From Candidatus Gastranaerophilales bacterium (GTDB lineage Bacteria; Cyanobacteriota; Vampirovibrionia; Gastranaerophilales; JAILCC01), in contig JAKSUS010000018.1 of assembly GCA_024408745.1 (NCBI GenBank), positions 1 through 11,853 of the forward strand: a DNA stretch of 11,853 nucleotides, written 5' to 3'. The first letter of the stretch is position 1; every line of letters begins with the position of its first letter. Under the pieces are notes generated by a model, which ran no database searches, was not told the origin of the DNA, and was given only the letters and a program-made list of their open reading frames with translations. A program made the position numbers and the translations under genes. Below, piece by piece: positions 1 to 5,963 of this stretch.

Positions 1-59
1 ATTCTGCGAATTTTTCTCGCAGGCATTTTAATATTTGATTGTTTAGCTTTAGCTTCCAT
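1..59 (-). CDS. rplV: 50S ribosomal protein L22, N-terminal fragment
   Basis: Only the first 19 codons lie in the window; the rest runs off the left edge. The minus strand reads MEAKAKQSNIKMPARKIRR, and the end matches the start of the L22 core, usually written (M)SPRKVRRV. L22 is a large-subunit protein whose long loop lines the peptide exit tunnel. The ATG at 59-57 lies 3 bases after the S19 stop, with GGA inside the end of the S19 gene as a short Shine-Dalgarno. S19 followed by L22 is the standard order in the S10-type cluster, which supports a call made from so few residues. Confidence 0.85.
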   Translation of the reverse strand, partial: MEAKAKQSNIKMPARKIRR

Positions 60-62
60 AAT

Positions 63-344
63 CTATTTCCTTTTCGCTGTTTTGTCTTGACCTGCGTGTG
101 CTCTGAAAAATCTTGTCGGAGCAAATTCGCCTAATCTGTGACCAATCATTTGTTCTGTAACGTAGATGGGAACGTGAGTTTTCCCATTGTGCACAGCGAT
201 TGTATGTCCGAGCATTTCAGGTACTATCATTGATGCTCTTGACCAAGTTTTTACTACTTTTTTATCGCCTGCTTCATTCATTTTTTCAATTTTTTTCATC
301 AAAGATTCGTGAACGAATGGACCTTTTTTTAATGAACGTGCCAT
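63..344 (-). CDS. rpsS: 30S ribosomal protein S19
   Basis: S19 binds 16S rRNA in the head of the small subunit next to S13, near the A-site tRNA. The 93-residue length is typical. Family hallmarks are the start MARSLKKGPFV, the central WSRASMIVPEMLGHTIAVHNGK segment (about residues 34-55) and the end GEFAPTRFFRAHAG (about 72-85). The ATG at 344-342 is preceded by a strong AAGGAG that overlaps the stop codon of rplB, so translation is probably coupled to L2. It sits between L2 and L22 as in most bacteria. Nothing is unusual. Confidence 0.98.
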   Translation of the reverse strand: MARSLKKGPFVHESLMKKIEKMNEAGDKKVVKTWSRASMIVPEMLGHTIAVHNGKTHVPIYVTEQMIGHRLGEFAPTRFFRAHAGQDKTAKRK

Positions 345-354
345 TTAATTCTCC

Positions 355-1179
355 TTATTTACGTCTTCTAACAATTAACTTGTCAGATTCTTTGTTACGT
401 TTTCTTGTTCTTAAACCAAGTGCAGGTTTACCCCATGGTGTTTGTGGAGCTCCACCTGTAGAAGTTTTACCTTCACCACCACCGTGTGGGTGATCAACAG
501 GGTTCATTACAACACCACGAACGGTTGGTTTAATTCCTAAATGGCGAGTTCGACCGGCCTTGCCTAACGAAATATTTTTTGCTTCTTCATTACCTAAAAC
601 ACCAATGGTTGCCATACAATTTTTGCTAACCATTCTCATTTCCGAACTTGGTAATTTTAATGTAACGAATTCACCTTCTTTAGCCATTACTTGTGCACTA
701 CCGCCTGCAGTACGAACTATTTGAGCACCTTTGTGCGGTTTTAGTTCGATACAGTGAACATTTGTACCTAAAGGAATAGCATAAAGAGGAAGTGCGTTTC
801 CTGTTTTAATATCAGCTTCAGGTCCAGCTACAATAACATCACCAACGTTTAAGTTTTGTGGTGTTAAAATGTATCTTTTTTCACCGTCAGCATAGAATAC
901 TAAAGAAATTCTTGTGTTTCTGTTCGGATCGTATTCAATAGTTTGAACTGTTCCGGGAACACCGAATTTTTCTCTTTTATAGTCAATCTTTCTGTAAGCT
1001 CTTTTTGCTCCGCCGCCTTTGTGTCTGCAAGTGATTTTACCTTGGTTGTTACGACCTGCTTTTTTGCGGATAGGCTCAAGTAAAGATTTTTCCGGTTTGT
1101 CTGTTGTTATCTCATCGAATTCAAAACAGGACATGCCTCTTTGACCCGGAGAAGTTGGATTAATTTTACGTATTGCCAT
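355..1179 (-). CDS. rplB: 50S ribosomal protein L2
   Basis: L2 is a large-subunit protein needed for subunit association, tRNA binding and the peptidyl-transferase region. At 274 residues it has the family's usual length. It has the N-terminal OB-fold part (about residues 45-120, with KGGGAKRAYRKIDYKR), the SH3-like part, and the C-terminal signature VDHPHGGGEG, which contains the conserved histidine near the peptidyl-transferase centre, followed by TPWGKPALG. The end is basic (IVRRRK). The ATG at 1179-1177 has AGGAG about ten bases upstream, inside the end of rplW; only 3 bases separate the two genes. It is followed by rpsS after 10 bases. Confidence 0.98.
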   Translation of the reverse strand: MAIRKINPTSPGQRGMSCFEFDEITTDKPEKSLLEPIRKKAGRNNQGKITCRHKGGGAKRAYRKIDYKREKFGVPGTVQTIEYDPNRNTRISLVFYADGEKRYILTPQNLNVGDVIVAGPEADIKTGNALPLYAIPLGTNVHCIELKPHKGAQIVRTAGGSAQVMAKEGEFVTLKLPSSEMRMVSKNCMATIGVLGNEEAKNISLGKAGRTRHLGIKPTVRGVVMNPVDHPHGGGEGKTSTGGAPQTPWGKPALGLRTRKRNKESDKLIVRRRK

Positions 1180-1182
1180 TTT

Positions 1183-1494
1183 CTACACTCCTGTTAATTC
1201 TTCAATCTTATCACCTTCGATAGTAACGATTGCTTTCTTAGAAGAATCTGTTCTACCGTATTTCATGCCCATTCTCTTTTCGTGAGACGGCATATAAACA
1301 GTTCTGACTGCTTTTACCTTACGACCCGGGAAAATCAATTCAACTGCTTGTTTAATTTCGATTTTTGTTGCATCTTTAGCTACTTCAAAAGTATATTGAT
1401 TATTATTTTCAATAGCTTGGTGAGATTTATCAGTAACTAAAGGCTTTTTGATAATATCGTAAAGTTTTTGTGAATTTGTTCTTGTCTTACTCAT
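1183..1494 (-). CDS. rplW: 50S ribosomal protein L23
   Basis: L23 sits at the exit of the peptide tunnel and is the docking point for trigger factor and the signal recognition particle. The 103-residue protein has the family start (DIIKKPLVTDKS, about residues 13-24), the TFEVAKDATKIEIKQAVE segment (about 35-52) and the KVKAVRTV stretch. Its N-terminal extension of roughly ten residues is common. The start codon overlaps the rplD stop codon by one base (TAATG arrangement), which indicates translational coupling. rplB begins 3 bases after its stop. Confidence 0.97.
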   Translation of the reverse strand: MSKTRTNSQKLYDIIKKPLVTDKSHQAIENNNQYTFEVAKDATKIEIKQAVELIFPGRKVKAVRTVYMPSHEKRMGMKYGRTDSSKKAIVTIEGDKIEELTGV

Positions 1495-2129
1495 TATTTC
1501 ATCAACCTTTCTGTGATTTCAGTTACTGCTGCTTCACACATTACAACGCTATCTGCTTCCAAAATATCTTTTACATTGATATTTGAAGGAAGTATTACTT
1601 TTACATTCGGAAGATTTCTTGCTGCTAATTCAAGATGTTGATTTTCTTGAGCTTTAGTATCAGCAATAATTAAAATCTTTCCTGTTAATTTCAAACCATC
1701 AAGAATTTTTGTAAATTCTTTAGTTTTTGGTGCTGTTAAAGCTGAGAAATCTTTAATGATTAAAGTATCTTCAAATCTAGCTGATAAAGCTGATTTTAAA
1801 GCTACACGTCTTGCTTTAACAGGCATTTTAATTGAATAATCTCTTGGAACAGGTCCAAAGATTACACCACCACCTGCAAAAAGTGGACTTCTTAAGCTGC
1901 CTGCTCTTGCACGGCCTGTACCTTTTTGCTTCCAAGGTTTCTTTCCGCCGCCACGAACTTGAGCTCTTGTTTTTGCACAAGCGTTACCGCTTCTTGCATT
2001 GTTTAATTGTCTTCTAACAGCAAGGTGCATTAAATGTACATTAGGTTCAACGCCAAAAACGTTTTCTTCTAAGTCCATTTGTCCTGCTTGGTCGCCGTTA
2101 CTGTTATGTATTGTAAGTTGTTTTGACAT
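1494..2129 (-). CDS. rplD: 50S ribosomal protein L4
   Basis: L4 is an early-assembling 23S rRNA-binding protein whose extended loop reaches the exit tunnel. The 211-residue length is normal. The loop is clear at about residues 60-90: GGGKKPWKQKGTGRARAGS, then SPL and GGGVIFGP, which resembles cyanobacterial L4. The C-terminal half is the globular Rossmann-like part. In Escherichia coli L4 also represses its own operon through a leader RNA; whether that happens here is unknown, but the leader upstream of rplC looks structured. The ATG at 2129-2127 is preceded by AAGGAG overlapping the rplC stop, 12 bases away. Confidence 0.97.
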   Translation of the reverse strand: MSKQLTIHNSNGDQAGQMDLEENVFGVEPNVHLMHLAVRRQLNNARSGNACAKTRAQVRGGGKKPWKQKGTGRARAGSLRSPLFAGGGVIFGPVPRDYSIKMPVKARRVALKSALSARFEDTLIIKDFSALTAPKTKEFTKILDGLKLTGKILIIADTKAQENQHLELAARNLPNVKVILPSNINVKDILEADSVVMCEAAVTEITERLMK

Positions 2130-2141
2130 TTTCTTTTCTCC

Positions 2142-2777
2142 TTAGTTCCATTTCGTTCTTGAAGGCTTAATTGTAACCATTCTGCCTTCGCAGCCCGGTA
2201 ATGAACCTTTAATTAAGATAAGGTTTTTATCTTGGTCAATTTTTACGACTTTTAACTTTGTAACAGTTACTTGTTCGTTGCCCATGTTACCTGCCATTTT
2301 TTTGCCTTTGTAAACACGGCTCGGAGTTGTACCTGCACCGATTGAACCCGGTTCTCTGTGGTTCTTGGAACCGTGAGCCATTGGTCCTCTGCCAAAGTTA
2401 TGTCTTTTAACAGTACCTTGGAAACCTTTACCTATTGATTGTCCGGTAACGTCAACCTTCGCTACCCCGTCTAATACTGCCAAGTCAACTTTGTCACCTA
2501 CATTGTAAGCACTTGAATCATCTACTCTGAATTCTTTCAAGTAGCTCATTGCAGGAAGGTCATTTTTCTTCAAATGACTAAGTTGAGGTTTTGACAATTT
2601 CTTTTCCGTGCAAGCGCAAGTACCAACTTGGATTGCACTGTAACCGTCATTATCAACGGTTTTTACCTGAGTAACAGTCAATGGTTCTACTTCAACCACT
2701 GTTACAGGTATTACAGATCCTTTTTCGTCATAGACCTGTGTCATTCCTAATTTTTTTCCAATTACACCTAGAGTCAT
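2142..2777 (-). CDS. rplC: 50S ribosomal protein L3
   Basis: L3 is a primary 23S rRNA-binding protein that nucleates 50S assembly near the peptidyl-transferase centre. Its 211 residues match the family. It starts LGVIGKKLGMTQVYDEKG and has the core GKGFQGTVKRHNFGRGPMAHGS (from about residue 117) followed by REPGSIGAGTTPSRVYKGKKMAG. In E. coli the GSIG segment continues QNQTP and carries the glutamine methylated by PrmB; here it reads AGTTP, as in Cyanobacteria, so that site is absent. This is the first gene of the cluster: no S10 gene precedes it. The ATG at 2777-2775 has GAGG at 2786-2783. Confidence 0.97.
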   Translation of the reverse strand: MTLGVIGKKLGMTQVYDEKGSVIPVTVVEVEPLTVTQVKTVDNDGYSAIQVGTCACTEKKLSKPQLSHLKKNDLPAMSYLKEFRVDDSSAYNVGDKVDLAVLDGVAKVDVTGQSIGKGFQGTVKRHNFGRGPMAHGSKNHREPGSIGAGTTPSRVYKGKKMAGNMGNEQVTVTKLKVVKIDQDKNLILIKGSLPGCEGRMVTIKPSRTKWN

Positions 2778-2820
2778 TTTTTCCTCTTTTCTTTGTGAGC
2801 GCTACTAAGTACATCTGCTT

Positions 2821-2835
2821 TCTTGAGCATCAAGA
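2821..2835 (-). repeat. Short perfect inverted repeat in rplC leader
   Basis: TCTTGA and TCAAGA are separated by three bases. They could form a 6-bp hairpin in the leader transcript about 45 bases before the rplC start. No U-run follows on the minus strand, so it is not a terminator. Confidence 0.4.
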
Positions 2836-2844
2836 GTGCATGCC

Positions 2845-2862
2845 GTTGAAAAAATTTTCAAC
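2845..2862 (-). repeat. AU-rich perfect inverted repeat in rplC leader
   Basis: GTTGAAAA on one side pairs exactly with TTTTCAAC on the other, with two bases between the arms. In RNA the inner pairs must open to make a loop, leaving about seven base pairs. It lies between the two GCATGC copies, which could pair with each other around it. Confidence 0.45.
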
Positions 2863-2891
2863 TTTCCTAATCTCGTAAGGAGTGAAGCATG

Positions 2892-2916
2892 CCCGACACG
2901 AAATCGGGTAAAACCC
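2892..2916 (-). repeat. Two mutually exclusive short stems in rplC leader
   Basis: The minus-strand transcript can form CCCGAU/GUCGGG (2908-2903 with 2897-2892, one G-U pair, 5-base loop) or GGGU/ACCC (2916-2913 with 2909-2906, 3-base loop). Both need the CCC at 2908-2906, so only one can exist at a time. The first is the longer and probably the more stable. Confidence 0.4.
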
Positions 2917-2997
2917 TTGTCCCAATCGTAGATCACATTCAAATTAATTATTTAATTTTCAATGCAAATTAAATTGCCAGATGCTAATCTTATTACT

Positions 2998-3028
2998 ATT
3001 GTAATACAAAAATATAAAATGCAAGCAA
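2998..3028 (-). promoter_or_regulatory. rplC: Candidate promoter of the rplC operon
   Basis: On the minus strand TTGCTT (3028-3023) is followed after 16 bases by TATTAC (3006-3001) and, overlapping it, TACAAT (3003-2998). A second -35-like TTGCAT lies at 3024-3019, 15 bases from TACAAT. Either pairing resembles a sigma-70-type promoter, but I cannot choose between them. Transcription from here would give a leader of about 215 bases. Confidence 0.35.
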
Positions 3029-3117
3029 TTATTTTTAATATTATTAATTATTTACACTCTTCAATGCTGAAAACCCTTTATATAACTAAATCTTAACAAT
3101 ATTTTACTAAAAAAATG

Positions 3118-3145
3118 TTTAAAAATTCAAAAAATGTGGTATAAC
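3118..3145 (+). promoter_or_regulatory. Candidate promoter of the HD-GYP response regulator
   Basis: TATAAC at 3140-3145 is directly preceded by TGG, giving an extended -10 element of the TGn type. A weak -35, TTTAAA, lies 16 bases upstream at 3118-3123. The predicted transcription start is near 3152, just before the Shine-Dalgarno at 3155-3158, so the 5' untranslated region would be only about 14 bases. Confidence 0.5.
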
Positions 3146-3165
3146 TAATATTGTGGAGTGCAATT

Positions 3166-4314
3166 ATGCTGAAAGACGGTACTGAAAAAAAATCATATTT
3201 GGAAATTTTTCAACAGGTAATAGAAGCTGCTAATCCGACTAATAATAAACACCTGTTGCTATTAGTTGATGATGAGCCGAATAACTTAGCATTACTTCGC
3301 AGAACTTTGCGTTCAAAATATGATATTATTACAGCAACTAACGGTATAGAGGCTTTAGAAGTTGTTAAAGAAAAAGGTGATGATATTTCTTTAATTATAA
3401 GCGACCAAAAAATGCCTCAAATGCAAGGTACTGAATTTTTAACGCAAGTCACCGAAACTCATCCGCATATAATTAAATTATTATTAACAGGTCATTCTGA
3501 TTTGGATATATTGATTGACAGTATTAACAAATGCAATTTATTTCAATATATTTTTAAACCTTTTGAACCTGAAGAATTAATGATTATTGTTCAAAACGGC
3601 ATTGAAACTTTAGAACTTGAACAAAACAAAGAAAGAATGTTAAAAGAACTAAAAGATTTATTCTATACAACAATAAAATCAATTTCATCCGCTTTAGATG
3701 CAAAAGATACATACACTCATGGACATTCTCTAAGAGTAACAATGTATTCTTTAATTCTTGCAAAATATATGGATAATGTTGATGATAAATTCAAAGAAGA
3801 ATTGGAAACGGCAGGTTTGTTACATGATATAGGCAAAATCGGTATCGCAGACTGTATTCTGTGCAAAACCGGCAAATTATCTGATGAGGTATTTGAAATT
3901 ATTAAATCTCACCCTGAAAAATGTAAAAAGCTTTTAAACAATATCAAAAAATTAGATTGTGTTTCCGAATGGTTAAACTCTCACCATGAAAAATGGGATG
4001 GAACAGGATATCCCAAAGGCTTAAAGGGTGAAGAAATTCCTATTTCAGCACGAATAATTGCTATTGCTGATACTTATGATGCAATGACTTCAAGCCGTTC
4101 TTATCGTCAATCTTTACCGCATGAAACCGCAAGAGATGAAATTATAAGTTGCAGAGGAACACAATTTGACCCGACTTTAGTTGATATATTTATTAAAGCA
4201 GAGCATGAATTTGCAATTGCGCATGATAATCCCGAAGAATATTATCACAATATAAGCATTTTAAGACAACATATAGGAACAGACGAAAAAGAACTTTCAA
4301 AAAAAGTCTGGTAA
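3166..4314 (+). CDS. Response regulator with REC and HD-GYP domains (probable c-di-GMP phosphodiesterase)
   Basis: This is a 382-residue cytoplasmic two-component output protein of the RpfG type, expected to hydrolyse cyclic di-GMP when phosphorylated. The receiver domain spans about residues 28-145: acidic pair D35/D36, phospho-acceptor D80 (in SDQKMP), T108 (in LLTGH) and K131 (in FKPF). A helical linker leads into HD-GYP at about 165-360 with an intact set of motifs: YTHGHS (183-188), HD (220-221), H249, HH (273-274), GTGYP (279-283), DTYDAM (302-307) and TQFDP (332-336). All expected metal ligands are present, so it is probably active. I chose the ATG at 3166 because GGAG at 3155-3158 is seven bases ahead; an in-frame TTG at 3151 would place this Shine-Dalgarno inside the gene and lies at or before the predicted transcription start. 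No histidine kinase is nearby. Confidence 0.92.
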   Translation: MLKDGTEKKSYLEIFQQVIEAANPTNNKHLLLLVDDEPNNLALLRRTLRSKYDIITATNGIEALEVVKEKGDDISLIISDQKMPQMQGTEFLTQVTETHPHIIKLLLTGHSDLDILIDSINKCNLFQYIFKPFEPEELMIIVQNGIETLELEQNKERMLKELKDLFYTTIKSISSALDAKDTYTHGHSLRVTMYSLILAKYMDNVDDKFKEELETAGLLHDIGKIGIADCILCKTGKLSDEVFEIIKSHPEKCKKLLNNIKKLDCVSEWLNSHHEKWDGTGYPKGLKGEEIPISARIIAIADTYDAMTSSRSYRQSLPHETARDEIISCRGTQFDPTLVDIFIKAEHEFAIAHDNPEEYYHNISILRQHIGTDEKELSKKVW

Positions 4315-4316
4315 GA

Positions 4317-4856
4317 TTATAAAATTGCCTTAATTGCCAAACCTATAAGAATTAATCCGCCGAAAATCTGCAAATATTTTGCAGGTAACTTTTGAAATAA
4401 AAAACCGCCCCAAAATCCGATAAGTGAATTAATAAATGTTATTATCCCTATAATTATTGAAGCAAACCAAATATTTGCTTTTGCAAAACATAAAGAAATT
4501 CCGGCTCCTAAAGCATCTATACTTGTAGCTATTGCAAATGTCAATAAGCACATAAAAGTTAAACAACAAATTTTTTCCTGTTTTTCTTCAAAAGCATCTT
4601 TGATAAATTTTACGCCCAAAAACATGAATATTATAAAAATAATCCAAGTATTTACGATTTTCAAATAATTATAAACGGTTAATGAACAGAAATAACCGAT
4701 TACCGGCATTAAAAACTGGAAAAAGCCGAAAAACAACGCAAGAAGGAAAGATGTTTTTCTTTTGTTGGTTTTAAACATCAATCCTTGTGTAAAACTTACC
4801 GTCATTGCATCAATAGACAAAGCGATTGCAAGAAAAAGTATTTGAAAAATGCCCAT
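4317..4856 (-). CDS. mntP: Manganese efflux pump, MntP (DUF204) family
   Basis: This 179-residue integral membrane protein has about six hydrophobic segments. Like the family it is built of two related halves: LAIALSIDAMTVSFTQG (9-25, D16) and FAIATSIDALGAGISLCF (107-124, D114), whose aspartates sit in the conserved membrane motifs. GFFQFLMPVIG (44-54) and GGLILIGLAIKAIL at the end are also typical. MntP exports Mn(II); YtaF is a related member of the same superfamily, so the substrate is inferred. The ATG lies 3 bases after the recA stop and has only a weak AAAGAA ahead of it, so translation probably depends on coupling to recA. No Mn-sensing riboswitch can sit in so small a gap. It ends two bases from the stop of the opposing HD-GYP gene. 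Confidence 0.85.
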   Translation of the reverse strand: MGIFQILFLAIALSIDAMTVSFTQGLMFKTNKRKTSFLLALFFGFFQFLMPVIGYFCSLTVYNYLKIVNTWIIFIIFMFLGVKFIKDAFEEKQEKICCLTFMCLLTFAIATSIDALGAGISLCFAKANIWFASIIIGIITFINSLIGFWGGFLFQKLPAKYLQIFGGLILIGLAIKAIL

Positions 4857-4859
4857 AAA

Positions 4860-5885
4860 TTATTCTTTAGCTAATAATTTTTCTCTTACTTTTGCTTCAA
4901 CTTCCGCAAGAATTTCAGGGTTTTCTTCTAAAAATTCTTTTGCTTTATCTCTGCCTTGTCCGATTTTATCGTCATTGTAACTAAACCAAGCGCCGGCTTT
5001 TTTAACAATATCTAAATCAGTAGCGACATCTAAGATACAACCTGTTTTGGAAATGCCCAAACCGTAGATAATATCAAATTCCGCAATTCTGAACGGTGGA
5101 GCAACTTTGTTTTTAGCAACTTTAACTTTTACTCTGTTACCAAATTCTTGTCCGTCCTTTTTCAAAGTTTCAATTTTTCTGATTTCCATTCTTACACTTG
5201 AATAGAATTTTAATGCATTACCACCTGTTGTTGTTTCGGGGTTTCCGTACATAACACCGATTTTTTGACGAAGTTGGTTAATAAAGATAATTGTTGTTTT
5301 TGTTTTATTTACAACACCTGTTAATTTTCTCAAAGCCTGACTCATAAGTCTTGCCTGCAAACCAACATGATTATCACCCATTTCGCCTTCAATTTCGGCT
5401 TTCGGAACAAGTGCCGCAACGGAGTCAACAACAATAATATCAACAGCACCCGAGCGAACAAGTTCTTCCGTAATTTCAAGTGCCTGTTCACCTGTATCAG
5501 GTTGGCTTATTAATAATTGGTCGATATCAACACCCAATTTTCTTGCATATTCAGGGTCTAAAGCATGCTCAGCATCTACGAATGCTGCAATTCCGCCTCT
5601 TTTTTGAGCTTCAGCAACAATATGTTGTGCTAAAGTAGTTTTACCACTACTTTCAGGACCGTAAATTTCAATAATTCTTCCTTTTGGAATACCGCCGATT
5701 CCTAAAGCTATATCCAATGATAAAGCACCTGTCGGAGTTGATTCAACTTGGGCAGATGATTTGTCACCAAGTTTCATAATTGAACCTTTACCAAAATCTT
5801 TTTCTATTTTTGAAATTGCCGCATCTAATGCTTTTAATCTTTCTGCATCAACGACTTGTTTTTCTTCTAATGTTGCTTCGCTCAT
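4860..5885 (-). CDS. recA: Recombinase RecA
   Basis: RecA is the DNA-dependent ATPase that forms filaments on single-stranded DNA, drives strand exchange and stimulates LexA-type cleavage. The protein has 341 residues. Motifs: N-terminal polymerisation helix (about 10-35, ending FGKGSIMKLG), Walker A GPESSGKT (76-83), Walker B IIVVDS (D144), and the L2 region NQLRQKIGVMYGNPETTTGG (203-222). The core is complete. The C-terminus stops at REKLLAKE, without the run of acidic residues that follows in the 353-residue E. coli protein. The ATG at 5885-5883 has an AGTAGGA Shine-Dalgarno. A TPR gene lies 78 bases upstream on the same strand and mntP follows after 3 bases. I see no clear SOS operator in front of it. 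Confidence 0.99.
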   Translation of the reverse strand: MSEATLEEKQVVDAERLKALDAAISKIEKDFGKGSIMKLGDKSSAQVESTPTGALSLDIALGIGGIPKGRIIEIYGPESSGKTTLAQHIVAEAQKRGGIAAFVDAEHALDPEYARKLGVDIDQLLISQPDTGEQALEITEELVRSGAVDIIVVDSVAALVPKAEIEGEMGDNHVGLQARLMSQALRKLTGVVNKTKTTIIFINQLRQKIGVMYGNPETTTGGNALKFYSSVRMEIRKIETLKKDGQEFGNRVKVKVAKNKVAPPFRIAEFDIIYGLGISKTGCILDVATDLDIVKKAGAWFSYNDDKIGQGRDKAKEFLEENPEILAEVEAKVREKLLAKE

Positions 5886-5963
5886 AATTTTCCTACTCCC
5901 TGTTTTTATATTTTATATTTTTATATTGTACACTAAAATTTGATATTGTGTTGTAACATTTTA

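Larger units (their letters stand above)
2778..3000 (-). promoter_or_regulatory. Candidate structured 5' leader of the rplC ribosomal operon
   Basis: This is the gene-free stretch in front of rplC, read on the minus strand. The part from about 2940 to 2800 is less AT-rich than the flanks and contains several inverted repeats: CCCGAT/GUCGGG as a 6-bp stem with a 5-base loop (2908-2892), an overlapping alternative GGGU/ACCC stem (2916-2906), two copies of the self-complementary GCATGC (2892-2887 and 2843-2838), the AU-rich perfect repeat at 2862-2845, and TCTTGA/TCAAGA with a 3-base loop at 2835-2821. Ribosomal operons often carry autoregulatory leaders, so I infer one here. I recognise no known leader family, and no GC stem followed by a U-run indicates a classical attenuator. 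Confidence 0.4.

Noticed and set aside
200..493. Plus-strand open frame across rpsS and rplB
   Set aside because: Crosses two certain ribosomal genes on the other strand, with no start signal or known motif.
2681..2878. Plus-strand open frame over the start of rplC and its leader
   Set aside because: Low-complexity L/F-rich translation antisense to rplC, no ribosome binding site and no family resemblance.
3151..3165. In-frame TTG start five codons before the HD-GYP ATG
   Set aside because: It would put the GGAG ribosome binding site inside the coding sequence and lies at or before the predicted transcription start; the ATG at 3166 is well placed.
4305..4325. Bidirectional terminator between the HD-GYP gene and mntP
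   Set aside because: Only two bases separate the stops and I find no GC-rich stem with a T-run in the flanks.
5886..5963. Small gene or ncRNA between the TPR gene and recA
   Set aside because: The gap is 78 bases of mostly A/T with no stable fold or open frame; it fits a promoter region only.
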